A program made the translations under genes and the position numbers. From contig JACONH010000010.1 of assembly GCA_014323835.1 (NCBI GenBank), positions 1 to 47,203 of the forward strand: DNA of 47,203 bases. The letters are read 5' to 3'. This stretch comes from Alphaproteobacteria bacterium GM202ARS2. GTDB lineage: Bacteria > Pseudomonadota > Alphaproteobacteria > GM7ARS4. The number at the start of each line of letters is the position of its first letter. The first letter of the stretch is position 1. Below are positions 10,725 through 19,636 of the stretch, in pieces. The notes under the pieces are model-generated. The model was not told the DNA's origin. It worked only from the letters and a program-made list of their open reading frames with translations, and made no database searches.

Positions 10725-11948
10725 ATGACGGCTATAGCGTGGGGGCGTGCCCTCGAGAGACTATGGGAGACTATGTATGTGATGTTTGCTGTTTTGAGTC
10801 CTCGTGTGGCGTTATCTTACGTTGATGGGCGTTCATGCCGTTTTGTTGCGATGTGGCTACTAGCGTGTTGTTTTCTGGTTGCCTGTATGGTCGTTTTGGG
10901 CGGTTATACCCGCTTAAGTGGCTCTGGTTTATCAATGCCGTCGTGGCAGCCCATTATGGGCATCCTTCCGCCGTTGTCGGCGGACGACTGGTTGGCACAT
11001 TATCGTGCCTACCAAGCAACCCCCGAGTATCGTCTCATGATGTCCGATTTGGCTTCATTCAAGGTCATCTTTTGGATTGAGTACAGTCACCGTCTTTTGG
11101 GTCGTGTGTTGGGGTTGGTTTTTTTCCTGCCTTTGTTGTTTTTTGCTTGGCAACGGTATGTGACTCGAGAGTGGCTGGTCTTGTTTTCTGTGCTTTTTAT
11201 TCTTGGCGCATTACAAGGCTTGATGGGCTGGCTGATGGTCTATAGCGGCTTAGTGGACGAGCCACAAGTCAGCCCTTATCGTTTGGCAGCACATTTATTC
11301 TTGGCTTTCTTGCTTTATGGTCTGCTTTTTTCAGCGATGTTACGGTGGATGTTTCCCCACGGTATTCAAGGTGAGCCGACTCCCAGCTATCCGCCTCATC
11401 CTTATTATACCCGTGACACCCTGTTGACACATATATATGTCGCTTTTGTGTTATTTGCCGTAACAGTCATTTTTGGTGCGTTGGTCGCGGGGAATCATGC
11501 CGGCTTGATTTACAACACCTATCCCTTGATGGACGGCAGTTTGTTGCCTCCTCTCGATGATGGGCGGGGGGCTTGGTATCAGCAGATGGTTACAGTCCCT
11601 GGCCCGATACAGTGGGTTCATCGACTGCTCAGCTTTTTAACGGTCTTGGTGCTTTTTGCCCTTGTTTATCGCATTGAGAAAAATCGAAGCACGCCACCCG
11701 TCATTGTATGGTCGGCGCGTAGCTTGTTTCTTGTTCTTATCAGCCAGTTTTCTTTGGGTATCGCCACGTTGCTTTATGGTGTGCCTACGCTGTTGGCTTT
11801 GAGTCACCAGTTTGGTGCGTTGCTTCTGCTTTCTATGATGGTCTGGCTGATGTTTGCTATTAAGGATTACCAACACAGCTTCTTGGCATCGCTCCCTCCC
11901 CCTATAGATAATCCTGCTCAAGAATCATCTTCCACAGGGCGTTTTTAG
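10725..11948 (+). CDS. ctaA: Heme A synthase, COX15/CtaA type
   Basis: Inner-membrane enzyme that oxidises the C8 methyl of heme O to give heme A for aa3-type cytochrome oxidase. The protein is strongly hydrophobic, with about eight membrane helices in two similar halves. Four histidines fit the heme ligands: His122 (EYSHR), His190 (RLAAH), His299 (QWVHR) and His361 (LSHQF). The conserved loop GGYTRLSGSGLSM lies at 59-71. Length (407 aa) fits the proteobacterial and mitochondrial form. The start is uncertain: ATG 10725 is open, but an ATG 16 codons downstream is preceded by GGGAG. It is divergent from cysH, and the ExbB-like gene starts two bases after its stop. Codons are rich in T and G at third positions, unlike most plus-strand genes here. 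Confidence 0.93.
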   Translation: MTAIAWGRALERLWETMYVMFAVLSPRVALSYVDGRSCRFVAMWLLACCFLVACMVVLGGYTRLSGSGLSMPSWQPIMGILPPLSADDWLAHYRAYQATPEYRLMMSDLASFKVIFWIEYSHRLLGRVLGLVFFLPLLFFAWQRYVTREWLVLFSVLFILGALQGLMGWLMVYSGLVDEPQVSPYRLAAHLFLAFLLYGLLFSAMLRWMFPHGIQGEPTPSYPPHPYYTRDTLLTHIYVAFVLFAVTVIFGALVAGNHAGLIYNTYPLMDGSLLPPLDDGRGAWYQQMVTVPGPIQWVHRLLSFLTVLVLFALVYRIEKNRSTPPVIVWSARSLFLVLISQFSLGIATLLYGVPTLLALSHQFGALLLLSMMVWLMFAIKDYQHSFLASLPPPIDNPAQESSSTGRF

Positions 11949-11950
11949 TC

Positions 11951-12655
11951 ATGGCTACACAACAAGAGCATCGTCTTTTTCTTTCTTGGCTCCTGATTGC
12001 CGGGCTGTATTTTTTTGGCTTCTTTGTTCTCTGGGAGAACGGCTGGGCAGGACACATCTGGGCAATTGATCAGAGCGGGCTTGCCTTTTTGATTGGTCTT
12101 TTGTTTTTGGCGACCACCGTGCATTGTGGCTGGACGAGCTATCGTCTCTCGCAACAGCTGGACAGTGCCAACTATCTCGAACACCAGCTGACGGACAAGA
12201 CGACACTCAAGACGTTGTTGCGCGATGCACACGTCCACGGCGCCCTGCGCGAGTATCTCCAAGACGTCCACAAAGAACGCGCCTTGAGTCCGCAACAGGT
12301 GATGCCTTCTGAAACCTTGAGTGCCACTCATATTCAACCTATCGAGTCTCTGGCGGAAAATGGCTGGTTTATCAGCGATGCCATGATCAAACTCGGCCTT
12401 CTCGGCACTGTTATTGGCTTTATCATCATGCTCAGCTCGCTGACGCAAGTCGATACCCTCACTCTCGATTCGGTGCAAAGCTTGCTGGTCACCATGGGCT
12501 CAGGCATGGCGACAGCCCTTTATACCACTCTGACCGGGCTAACCGGCAGTCTTCTCATTGCGGTGCAATACCGCCCCTTAGAACACGGCGGACAAGCCTT
12601 GATTAAAACCATGAACCGACTGGCTCTTATCCGTCACGAGGTGACGTCATCATGA
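11951..12655 (+). CDS. MotA/TolQ/ExbB-family proton channel protein
   Basis: An inner-membrane protein of 234 residues with four predicted membrane helices: about 9-28, 41-64, 138-163 and 180-208. The third and fourth helices, LGLLGTVIGFIIML and MATALYTTLTGLTGSLL, match the MotA/TolQ/ExbB channel domain that forms the ion path with a TolR/ExbD-type partner. The stretch between helices two and three is hydrophilic and helical. It starts two bases after ctaA and overlaps the next gene by four bases (ATGA), which encodes a TolR-like protein, so the two are a likely stator pair. No tolA, tolB, pal or tonB gene lies nearby, so it is probably not the standard Tol or Ton system. Confidence 0.85.
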   Translation: MATQQEHRLFLSWLLIAGLYFFGFFVLWENGWAGHIWAIDQSGLAFLIGLLFLATTVHCGWTSYRLSQQLDSANYLEHQLTDKTTLKTLLRDAHVHGALREYLQDVHKERALSPQQVMPSETLSATHIQPIESLAENGWFISDAMIKLGLLGTVIGFIIMLSSLTQVDTLTLDSVQSLLVTMGSGMATALYTTLTGLTGSLLIAVQYRPLEHGGQALIKTMNRLALIRHEVTSS

Positions 12656-13266
12656 GAACAAAAAAAGGATATCACCGCCGAGCCATGGATCCTTTTACGG
12701 ATTTGCTCTTTAATGCTTTGATGGGCATTACGTTTCTGTTTCTTATTTCGATTATCTTTATCAATCCGATTACAAAAACCGGCACTGTCGAGCTGAAAGC
12801 GGAATATATTATTTCTATCACGTGGAAGGACTTTAATCCCGATGATATTGATATTTGGGTGGAATCGCCGCAAGGAAGCCTTGTCTGGTTTAGAAACCCC
12901 GAAGCAGGACTGTTGCATCTCGATAGAGACGACAGAGGGCTCCTTAATGATACCATCGTCATCAATAACGAGGAGGTGGTTAATCCTCTTAATCAGGAAG
13001 TGGTCACTGTGCGGGGCATTGCACCCGGCGATTATGTCGTCAACATTCATTATTACGCAACACAAAGCGACAACCCCGTAGACGTCCACATCAAGCTCGA
13101 GCGCGTCAATCCTCGTCTCGAGGTCGTCTACTATAAAACCGTGACTCTCGAGAGCGTTGGCCAAGAAAAAACCGCGCTCCGCTTTACCATGACGGCCGTT
13201 GGCAACATTATTAACATGCACACGCTCCCAAAAAAATTGGTTACGTCTCGCACACAAACAGGCTAA
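12652..13266 (+). CDS. TolR/ExbD-like stator protein with a DUF2135-like periplasmic domain
   Basis: The N-terminus has MDPFTDLLFNALMGITFLFL, a single membrane helix opening with a PF-x-D motif that matches the proton-carrying aspartate of ExbD/TolR (here Asp17). The rest (about residues 45-190) is predicted periplasmic and beta-rich. Segments DIDIWVESPQGSLVWF, HLDRDDRG and GIAPGDYVVNIHYYA resemble the DUF2135/YfaP beta-sandwich, not the usual short ExbD domain. It overlaps the ExbB-like gene by four bases. I infer that it converts proton flow through that channel into movement at the cell wall or outer membrane. The domain match was made by eye and should be confirmed by profile or structure comparison. 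Confidence 0.65.
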   Translation: MRTKKGYHRRAMDPFTDLLFNALMGITFLFLISIIFINPITKTGTVELKAEYIISITWKDFNPDDIDIWVESPQGSLVWFRNPEAGLLHLDRDDRGLLNDTIVINNEEVVNPLNQEVVTVRGIAPGDYVVNIHYYATQSDNPVDVHIKLERVNPRLEVVYYKTVTLESVGQEKTALRFTMTAVGNIINMHTLPKKLVTSRTQTG

Positions 13267-13298
13267 CGTGACGGATAGCTCTTGTATGGTTTTGTGCT

Positions 13299-13823
13299 AT
13301 GCCTCATAGTTTATCCACCATTTTTGTTCTTGCGGTCAGCTACACTGTCGTTGCTGGTCTTTTGCTTTTGTGTCTGCGTTCTGCGGCTCTTCATTGGCGC
13401 ATCAAGATAGTTCTTTTTGTTGGTGTGGCGATTTTTTATAGCGTCCACTATGTATCGCTCAAGGGCATAAGTGGCTGGCCTGGCTCTGCTCCTTTGCCTG
13501 CGGAGTTTCGTCTTATCGCTGCCCAAATTTATGAACCCAACCCTGTTCTCAATAGTGACGGCACAATTTACCTCTGGGTAAGCGATATGGCGGAGGATGT
13601 CGGTCTGACAACGCCGCGGGCGTATCAGTTGCGTTATGCCGAGGCGTTGCATCGCCGCCTCGATACCGCACTGAGCCGTATGAAAAGCGGAAAGCCACAA
13701 ATGGGCGTGCAAAATAAAAAGACACAAGGGGCTGATCTTACCGCCCAGGGGCCCCTATCAGCCGTCGCAGAAAGCAACGTTACGTTTTATGATCTGCCAT
13801 CCCGCCTGCTCCCAGAAAAATGA
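13299..13823 (+). CDS. Two-TM membrane protein of unknown function (ExbB/TolR-linked)
   Basis: A 174-residue protein with two membrane helices (about 6-28 and 35-58) and a soluble C-terminal part. The latter contains GWPGSAPLPAEFRLIAAQI, YEPNPVLNSDGTIYLWV and TPRAYQLRYAEALHRRLDTA, a pattern that looks conserved and folded rather than random. I cannot assign a function. It follows the TolR-like gene by 32 bases and overlaps the lipoprotein gene by four bases (ATGA), so it is translated with the cluster. Its likely place is the inner membrane, with the soluble domain in the periplasm. Confidence 0.7.
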   Translation: MPHSLSTIFVLAVSYTVVAGLLLLCLRSAALHWRIKIVLFVGVAIFYSVHYVSLKGISGWPGSAPLPAEFRLIAAQIYEPNPVLNSDGTIYLWVSDMAEDVGLTTPRAYQLRYAEALHRRLDTALSRMKSGKPQMGVQNKKTQGADLTAQGPLSAVAESNVTFYDLPSRLLPEK

Positions 13824-14584
13824 ATCGTCTCACTCCCCGTATTATGTCCCGCGTTGGCAGCTGTTTTTTATCCCTCGTGTTTCTTGTGTCCTGTTCGCCC
13901 GAAACAGAGCACACGTATTTTCCCTTAGACGGCGGACGCTGGCACTACGCCATCACTATTACCCCCGGCTATGAGGTTAAAGAGACTATGCGCTCTATCC
14001 GCGAGAGTCTGCCTCTGACCGATGTGACCCGCATCGAAGGGGCAAGCGAAACCTCAGCGGGCGTGCCTGTTCTCTATGAAAATGTTTTGCCCATACGCCA
14101 CGAGAATGATACCCTTTACTATTACCGCGCCAACAGCCAAGGTATCGAGCGTCTTGCCTTTCAGTCTTCTGGTGGCTCGGCTTTACGCTGGGAGGACAAC
14201 GTGCGACCTGTCCTGCGTTATCCCCTCCAAAAAGGTCAATCCTGGAAGACGTCCAGTCAGACGTATCTTCTCGTGCGCCGTCTGCCTCTCGACATGGGCT
14301 TGCGTGCCACCGAACCCTTCTACATGCACTACACCATCGAAGACACGCAAGCCGTTGTCTCGGTGCCTGCTGGCACCTATGCAAACTGCCTGAAAGTGCG
14401 CGGGCAAGGAAAAGCATCGTTCATCGGCTACCGCGGAACAGGAAGCATCGACGTGACAATAGAGCACATCGACCACTACGCCCCTCACGTGGGACTCATC
14501 AAATCACAACGGACAGAAACATCGTCTTCCCAGCTGTTCGGCACAAACTATTATCTTATGGAACTCAGCGCATACGAGCCATAA
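13820..14584 (+). CDS. Putative outer-membrane lipoprotein
   Basis: A 254-residue protein with a type II signal peptide: basic start, hydrophobic stretch and lipobox LVSC (Cys25). The mature part begins with FPLDGGRWHYAITIT, a beta-rich opening seen in many small lipoproteins of unknown role, and contains YPLQKGQSW, AVVSVPAGTYANCLKVRGQG and a C-terminal beta region ending ELSAYEP. It should be anchored in the outer or inner membrane facing the periplasm. It is the last of four tightly packed genes after ctaA, so it may be the envelope-side partner of the ExbB/TolR-like motor. I cannot name a specific family. Confidence 0.7.
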   Translation: MNRLTPRIMSRVGSCFLSLVFLVSCSPETEHTYFPLDGGRWHYAITITPGYEVKETMRSIRESLPLTDVTRIEGASETSAGVPVLYENVLPIRHENDTLYYYRANSQGIERLAFQSSGGSALRWEDNVRPVLRYPLQKGQSWKTSSQTYLLVRRLPLDMGLRATEPFYMHYTIEDTQAVVSVPAGTYANCLKVRGQGKASFIGYRGTGSIDVTIEHIDHYAPHVGLIKSQRTETSSSQLFGTNYYLMELSAYEP

Positions 14585-14606
14585 GCACCCCCAAGGCACA
14601 ACCGCT

Positions 14607-15554
14607 ATGGCTGTTTATACCCACGTCGACGAGAAGGCTCTGCGTGCTTTTCTTGCTCCCTATAATCTGGCTCCTCTTAAACACTTCGAGGGCATCGATG
14701 AGGGCATCTCCAACACCAACTACCACGTCTTTTTCGTTGATGGCAGTCGTCTGGTGTTGACTCTCTACGAACACGAGCGTCGTCTTTCTCTTGCGGATGT
14801 GCCGTTTTTTCTTTCCTTGATGCGCCATATCAGCGACAAAGGGCTTCCATGTCCGACCCCTATTCGTGATCGCCATGGTGCCATGACGAGTCTTTTGTGT
14901 GGCAAACATGCTGCCCTTTTCTGTTTTCTTCAAGGCACACCTGTGCGCGTCATCACCCTTGAGCATTGCCGTCAAGTCGGCACACAGCTGGCGCGTCTGC
15001 ACTGTGCGACCGCCTCGTTGCCGTTACAGCGTGCCAACCCGTTTGACTTGTCGGGGTGGCGCGCCCTTGCCGAGCAACTCAATCCCCCCCGCCCGATGCG
15101 CACAACCATCAATGAGACCTTAGCCCGCTTCGATGAAGGTGATATGTCCTTGCTCCCCAAAGGTATCATCCATGCCGACCTGTTCCCCGATAACGTCTTT
15201 TTCGACAAAGAGACACTGTGCGGTATCATCGATTTCTATTTTGCCTGTGTCGATAATCTCGCCTATGATTTGGCTATCACCTTGAATGCTTGGTGCTTCG
15301 ATGATAAGCATACCTTACGCCCCACCTACGCCCAAGCGTTACTTGCTGCCTATGACAAAGAACGCCCCCTCAGCCCAGAAGAACGACACCGGTTACCGCT
15401 CCTCTGTCAAGGAGCTGCTTTGAATTTTCTTTTGACTCGACTACAAGACCAACAGGCGTTTGACCATCCGCTACCCGATAAAGACCCACAAGAATATCAC
15501 AACAAGCTGCTCTTTCACCATAATCACCCTATGATAGCAACGTTACTGCCATGA
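14607..15554 (+). CDS. thrB: Homoserine kinase, APH-fold type
   Basis: Phosphorylates homoserine in threonine synthesis. The 315-residue protein has the aminoglycoside-phosphotransferase-like kinase fold. It shows an N-terminal lobe with [15 protein letters not shown], the catalytic loop HADLFPDN at 189-196 and the metal-binding IDFYFA at 208-213. This is the alphaproteobacterial ThrB type, not the GHMP type of enterobacteria. It overlaps rnhA by four bases, the usual thrB-rnhA pair. Third-position bases drift from T-rich at the 5' end to C/A-rich at the 3' end. Confidence 0.93.
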   Translation: MAVYTHVDEKALRAFLAPYNLAPLKHFEGIDEGISNTNYHVFFVDGSRLVLTLYEHERRLSLADVPFFLSLMRHISDKGLPCPTPIRDRHGAMTSLLCGKHAALFCFLQGTPVRVITLEHCRQVGTQLARLHCATASLPLQRANPFDLSGWRALAEQLNPPRPMRTTINETLARFDEGDMSLLPKGIIHADLFPDNVFFDKETLCGIIDFYFACVDNLAYDLAITLNAWCFDDKHTLRPTYAQALLAAYDKERPLSPEERHRLPLLCQGAALNFLLTRLQDQQAFDHPLPDKDPQEYHNKLLFHHNHPMIATLLP

Positions 15555-16030
15555 CACTTAAAAGCAACGATGATGTCGTGACCATTTTCACCGATGGCGC
15601 CTGTTCTGGCAACCCTGGCGTAGGGGGTTGGGCAGCCACGTTGCGCTGGCGCGGCACGACCCGCGAGCTCAGCGGTGCCCACGGCGATACCACCAACAAC
15701 CGCATGGAATTGACGGCAGCCATCCGCGCCCTACAAAGCTTGGATCGTCCAAGTTCTGTTCATCTCTATAGCGATAGCCGTTATGTGCAACAAGGCATCA
15801 CCCAGTGGCTGTCTCGCTGGAAGAGCAACGGCTGGCGCACCACGAGCAAACAAGATGTCAAAAACGTCGATTTATGGCGCGAGCTGGATAGCCTCAATGC
15901 GCGTCACACGATTCGTTGGCACTGGCTGAAAGGACACGCTGGCCAACAAGACAACGAGCGCGTCGACCGTCTGGCGAGAGACGCCATCAAAGCCCATAAA
16001 AAAGCGGACAAAAACCCGGACGCGCTATAG
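15551..16030 (+). CDS. rnhA: Ribonuclease HI
   Basis: Removes RNA from RNA-DNA hybrids. The 159 residues carry the full active site: Asp15 ([11 protein letters not shown]), Glu53 ([10 protein letters not shown]), Asp75 (LYSDSRYV), His129 (KGHAG) and Asp139 (RVDRLA). It is translationally coupled to thrB through an ATGA overlap, and its stop overlaps the stop of the convergent peroxiredoxin gene by six bases. Confidence 0.96.
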   Translation: MTLKSNDDVVTIFTDGACSGNPGVGGWAATLRWRGTTRELSGAHGDTTNNRMELTAAIRALQSLDRPSSVHLYSDSRYVQQGITQWLSRWKSNGWRTTSKQDVKNVDLWRELDSLNARHTIRWHWLKGHAGQQDNERVDRLARDAIKAHKKADKNPDAL

Positions 16031-16498
16031 GTCGTTCAGGACTTTTTCTGCTTTGGTTTTGTCGAAGGCGGGGCCGCCGTCATCGTAAAGGCGCGTAACG
16101 ACGCCGTTCTCGATGAGAGCCACATAACGTTTCGAGCGCGCCCCTAGGCCCGCTGCCGACAAGTCACACATCATATCCATGGCTTGCGTGAATGTGCCGT
16201 TGCTGTCGGCTATCATGCTGACTTTTCCCTGCGATGCCAACTTTTCTTCCCATGCGCCCATAACGAACGGGTCGTTAATCGACAAACAATACAGAGCATC
16301 GATGCCTTTTTGACGAAAAGCCTCCGCCTGTGTCACGTAGCCCGGCATCTGGTCATCGCACGTAGGCGTAAACGCACCAGGCACCGCTATCAAAAGGACT
16401 GTCTGTTGCGCCAAAAGGTCGATGCTGTTGACCTGCTGCGGCTTGCCATCGGCAAGAACAAAAACGTCCGCCTTGGCTATGCTATCACCTGTTTTCAT
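16025..16498 (-). CDS. Peroxiredoxin, Prx5-like
   Basis: Thiol peroxidase that reduces hydrogen peroxide and alkyl peroxides. The peroxidatic Cys47 sits in [15 protein letters not shown], the signature of the Prx5 group, and the 157-residue length fits. The start chosen is the ATG at 16498, with AGGAGA five bases upstream; an ATG 23 codons earlier would add a purine-repeat-encoded extension that is not family-like. It lies downstream of the DsbD/ScsB-like gene on the same strand, and its 3' end overlaps rnhA. Its neighbourhood with thrB-rnhA is common in alphaproteobacteria. Confidence 0.92.
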   Translation of the reverse strand: MKTGDSIAKADVFVLADGKPQQVNSIDLLAQQTVLLIAVPGAFTPTCDDQMPGYVTQAEAFRQKGIDALYCLSINDPFVMGAWEEKLASQGKVSMIADSNGTFTQAMDMMCDLSAAGLGARSKRYVALIENGVVTRLYDDGGPAFDKTKAEKVLNDL

Positions 16499-16550
16499 CA
16501 CGTCTCCTATTGTGATTGGTCGGGTTGCCCTTCCTTTTCCTTTTCTGTTG

Positions 16551-16580
16551 TCCCCCTTTTCCGTCATCCCCCTTTTCCGT
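16551..16580. repeat. Tandem 14-bp direct repeat, 16-bp period
   Basis: Two exact copies of TCCCCCTTTTCCGT (16551-16564 and 16567-16580) lie in the short gap between the DsbD-like gene and the peroxiredoxin. The minus strand, which is the transcribed sense strand, is purine-rich (ACGGAAAAGGGGGA). Confidence 0.8.
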
Positions 16581-16582
16581 TA

Positions 16583-18751
16583 TCATTGCGCTTGACCCTC
16601 CCCGGCTAGCTTCAGGCTTTCTTGCACGCCTTCGATACTCAGCAGCTCCGGGAGCACAATACCCTCAGGACGTTTGGGCCCAAAAATAACGTTAAACGGC
16701 ACACCATAACGTCCAAAGGCTGCCATCCACGTTGCAATATCGTTGTCCGGTCGTGTTAAATCCCCTTGTTGAGCTTCGATGGCTTCTTTGACAAATAGAC
16801 GGACTATCGGCTCTTTGTCGAGCACAAACAATTTATTGACCTGGCACGTGATACACCAATCTGCGGTGATATCGACAAAGACGACTTTGCCATTTTGGAC
16901 GTGGTGGCGGATTTTTTCTGGGGCAAAAGGATGCCAATCAATTCCTGCTTGGCGTGTGGATGTTGGCTGAGCGACGGCGGTAGGGTCTTTGAAAAAATCC
17001 CACTGCACAAGAGCCATAACAATGAGCACCCCTGTCGTGAGAACCCCTGTGGGTAGGCGGGTTGCCACGCCTTTGCTACGGGCAAAGAGGAGCACGAACA
17101 AGACAACGAGACTGGTTGAAAAAATCACGAGACTCTCGATAGATAACGTATCAATCAAAAGACTCAGGAGCCAAATGACGGTTGCCAGCAAGGGTAGACT
17201 CAAGGCTTTACGGAATGTTTGCATCCAGGGGCCTGGCTTGGGCAGGATGAATCCACCTGAACCCGGAAAAGCCGCAACAACAAGCCACGGCAGAGAAAAA
17301 CCCAGACCAAGCACCATAAAAACCAGCACAATATCGAAGCTGTCGCCAGAAAGAGCGAAGCCTACTGCCGTTCCAAGAAAGGGTGCTGAACACGGCGTCG
17401 CCAACAGCGTTGCTAAGATTCCGCTCGAAAAGTTTTCATAGAACAAGTTGTGGCGTTTGCCGTCTCCCTGCCACAAGCGAGACAACGCCCCGGGCAAGCG
17501 TAATTCAAAAAAGCCAAGCAAATTGCCCGCGAACAACGTCATCAACAAAGCCATGGCAGCGATGAACAAGGGTTGCTGAAAGTGGAGCCCCCACCCCACC
17601 GAGACTCCGAGCTGGCGTAACAACAAAACACCAAGGGCAAACAACAAAAAGCAGAAGAGAATGCCCGCAACAGAAAACAAGAAGCCTTCTCGCACGAGGG
17701 TTTTGTCTTCGCCCGCTGTCGCGACCCCCAAGAGCTTAATCGACAACACCGGCAAGACGCACGGCATGAAATTCAAAATCAAACCACCAAGCAACGCAAA
17801 CAGCAAAATCCAGCCATAAGACGTCCATGGGTTGCTCGTGCCAATCACATCATCGACATCGACAGACACCGCATAGTAGCCATCGGCTTTTCTGTAGACA
17901 TCGAGGCTTTGGTAGGAATCGACAACGGTCAAACGCAGCTGGTGAGCACGCAGATTAGGATTATCAACGAGGGCTTGCCCGCCGACATCCACAGAAAAAA
18001 CCGCAAGGCGATTGCCTTCCCGCATGGTGACCTTAGGCTTAGAAAACCATAGGTCTTGACTTTTTTCTCCTTCGAGGAAGAGGTCGGGTGCGACAAACGG
18101 ATGCTCAGAGTGAGCAACGACTCGCAGACGCCATGGCTCCTGATAGCTTCCCCCCACGGAACGCAGCTTAATTGGCGATGCTTTTTCCGTTAAAGGCACT
18201 TGCGAGCGATAGCGCGCCAAAGTGGCCGCATTAGCCGAAGACGGCACAACGCCAGCGTTACGCGCCATGTCCTCCTCTGTCGCAACCGAGATATGCAACG
18301 ACACATCTTCCTGCACCGGCAAGCAAATATCCTTGCACACCAAATAATCAACAGTGCCCCGTAGGATAACATCTTGGCCGGCTTCAGCAAGAGTCACATC
18401 GATGGGTAGAACCACCTCCTTTTCGTAACCAATTGACTGCAAGCCAAACTCAACAAAGCGAGTCGGAGCAGGCCACAAAACATTGAGGTTGGCAACATTT
18501 TTTTGTTCTCGCCACGTAAACTGTATCGGCAAGCCCGCATCACCCGGATCGCGCCAGTACGTTTTCCAATCTTTATCCAGTTGAATTTGTAACCCAGCCC
18601 GTAGGGTTTTCTTATCCTTCTCGATGAGGGCGGTTTCGGCTATCAGGCGGATATGGCTGGGATTGCGGCTCGGTAGACCGCTTTCGCTGAGGACAAAAGA
18701 CGGGGTGAGTGTCGCCAGCAACGTGCCTGCAAGGAGAACTATCTGATACAT
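16583..18751 (-). CDS. DsbD/ScsB-family protein-disulfide reductase
   Basis: Carries reducing power from cytoplasmic thioredoxin to periplasmic thiols. In order: a signal peptide, a periplasmic beta domain with a cysteine pair (LVCKDICLP), and a multi-helix membrane domain with NFMPCVLPVLSIK and ATPCSAPFLG, whose cysteines match the CcdA/DsbD core. A C-terminal thioredoxin-like domain with ADWCITC lies about 90 residues from the end. The 722-residue length fits ScsB-like proteins. The ATG at 18751 begins the signal peptide MYQIVLLAGTLLATLTPS and leaves a 37-base gap to the HAD gene; an earlier ATG would overlap that gene and spoil the signal peptide. It precedes the peroxiredoxin, suggesting a shared redox role. 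Confidence 0.88.
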   Translation of the reverse strand: MYQIVLLAGTLLATLTPSFVLSESGLPSRNPSHIRLIAETALIEKDKKTLRAGLQIQLDKDWKTYWRDPGDAGLPIQFTWREQKNVANLNVLWPAPTRFVEFGLQSIGYEKEVVLPIDVTLAEAGQDVILRGTVDYLVCKDICLPVQEDVSLHISVATEEDMARNAGVVPSSANAATLARYRSQVPLTEKASPIKLRSVGGSYQEPWRLRVVAHSEHPFVAPDLFLEGEKSQDLWFSKPKVTMREGNRLAVFSVDVGGQALVDNPNLRAHQLRLTVVDSYQSLDVYRKADGYYAVSVDVDDVIGTSNPWTSYGWILLFALLGGLILNFMPCVLPVLSIKLLGVATAGEDKTLVREGFLFSVAGILFCFLLFALGVLLLRQLGVSVGWGLHFQQPLFIAAMALLMTLFAGNLLGFFELRLPGALSRLWQGDGKRHNLFYENFSSGILATLLATPCSAPFLGTAVGFALSGDSFDIVLVFMVLGLGFSLPWLVVAAFPGSGGFILPKPGPWMQTFRKALSLPLLATVIWLLSLLIDTLSIESLVIFSTSLVVLFVLLFARSKGVATRLPTGVLTTGVLIVMALVQWDFFKDPTAVAQPTSTRQAGIDWHPFAPEKIRHHVQNGKVVFVDITADWCITCQVNKLFVLDKEPIVRLFVKEAIEAQQGDLTRPDNDIATWMAAFGRYGVPFNVIFGPKRPEGIVLPELLSIEGVQESLKLAGEGQAQ

Positions 18752-18788
18752 GTGAGACACGAGACACCACCTACGGGTTTTGTGTTGT

Positions 18789-19568
18789 TTACGTGACCAA
18801 CAGTTGCGGGTGTGCACCTCGATGCCACAACCGTAACAAGTCTATGTCAACATAGTGCCGTCCATGGGCGTGTCCAGAGATAACTCGGAAGGGACGTTCG
18901 TGCTCGCCCATATCGCTGAGGACGGCGACTGCCCCCGGAAAAGCTTCATCGATGGTATACGATGTGACAGTGGCGACAGCAGCGATTCCGGCTTTGACGC
19001 TTGCTTGCACGCCCCTTGGCGTATCTTCGAAGGCGAGGCACGCCTGCGGCGAAAGTCCCAACTCGTTGAGAGTCCAGACGTAAATATCGGGCGAAGGCTT
19101 TTTTGCTCGCACTCTGTCGCCATCGCCGATAACTTCGAAGGCGTCTTTGATGCGCCCGCCGGCAACATGACGGAAGATGGTTTCGACATTCTCCCGTGTC
19201 GTCGATGTGGTAATGGCGAGGCGTAAACCTTCCTCTAGGCATGTCTGCACCAGCCGTTCGACTCCGGGGCGCAAGGCGACCGACTTTGTCGCGAGCAATT
19301 CGGCATAAGCAAAATTTTTGGCTTTATGAAGGCCATCGATGAAGTTGGAAAAGTCGGCTCGTGTTTGCAGGTCGGGCTCTGCTCGAGCGACGTAGTGGCG
19401 CAGCCGCTCCGCGCCGCCGCCGATAGCCAGCAGCTCTTTATATAGGGCTCGGTCCCAGTGCCACGAGACACCAAATTCTTGAAATGCGGCGTTGAAGGCT
19501 TGACGGTGAATCTCTTCACTTTCAATCAACGTGCCGTCCACATCGAACAGAACAGCAGCAAGGCGCAT
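18789..19568 (-). CDS. HAD-superfamily hydrolase, CbbY-like phosphatase
   Basis: Cytoplasmic phosphatase of the haloacid dehalogenase superfamily. Motif I is FDVDGTL (nucleophile Asp9, acid Asp11), motif II TTSTTRENV, motif III KKPSPDIY and motif IV FEDTPRG. The cap domain between motifs I and II is helical, as in CbbY/phosphoglucomutase-like members, which act on sugar phosphates. The substrate cannot be told from sequence alone. It lies between ruvX and the DsbD-like gene on the same strand; a terminator-like hairpin separates it from ruvX. Confidence 0.88.
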   Translation of the reverse strand: MRLAAVLFDVDGTLIESEEIHRQAFNAAFQEFGVSWHWDRALYKELLAIGGGAERLRHYVARAEPDLQTRADFSNFIDGLHKAKNFAYAELLATKSVALRPGVERLVQTCLEEGLRLAITTSTTRENVETIFRHVAGGRIKDAFEVIGDGDRVRAKKPSPDIYVWTLNELGLSPQACLAFEDTPRGVQASVKAGIAAVATVTSYTIDEAFPGAVAVLSDMGEHERPFRVISGHAHGRHYVDIDLLRLWHRGAHPQLLVT

Positions 19569-19597
19569 GACGCAACCCCCTCAAAGGTATAAAACAA

Positions 19598-19621
19598 CAG
19601 GGAAGCCTTGAGCTTACCCTG
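19598..19621 (-). terminator. Intrinsic terminator candidate after ruvX
   Basis: On the minus strand CAGGG and AAGC pair with GCTT and CCCTG, with one bulged T and a five-base loop. TTGTTTTAT follows directly. It lies 16 bases after the ruvX stop, before the HAD gene, so read-through into the HAD gene may be reduced. Confidence 0.5.
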
Positions 19622-19636
19622 TCTATGGTGTTTTTG

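Noticed and set aside
11951..13266. Zorya-type defence system (ZorA/ZorB)
   Set aside because: The TolR-like protein lacks an OmpA-type peptidoglycan-binding motif, and no helicase or nuclease partner genes follow; the next genes are a membrane protein and a lipoprotein.
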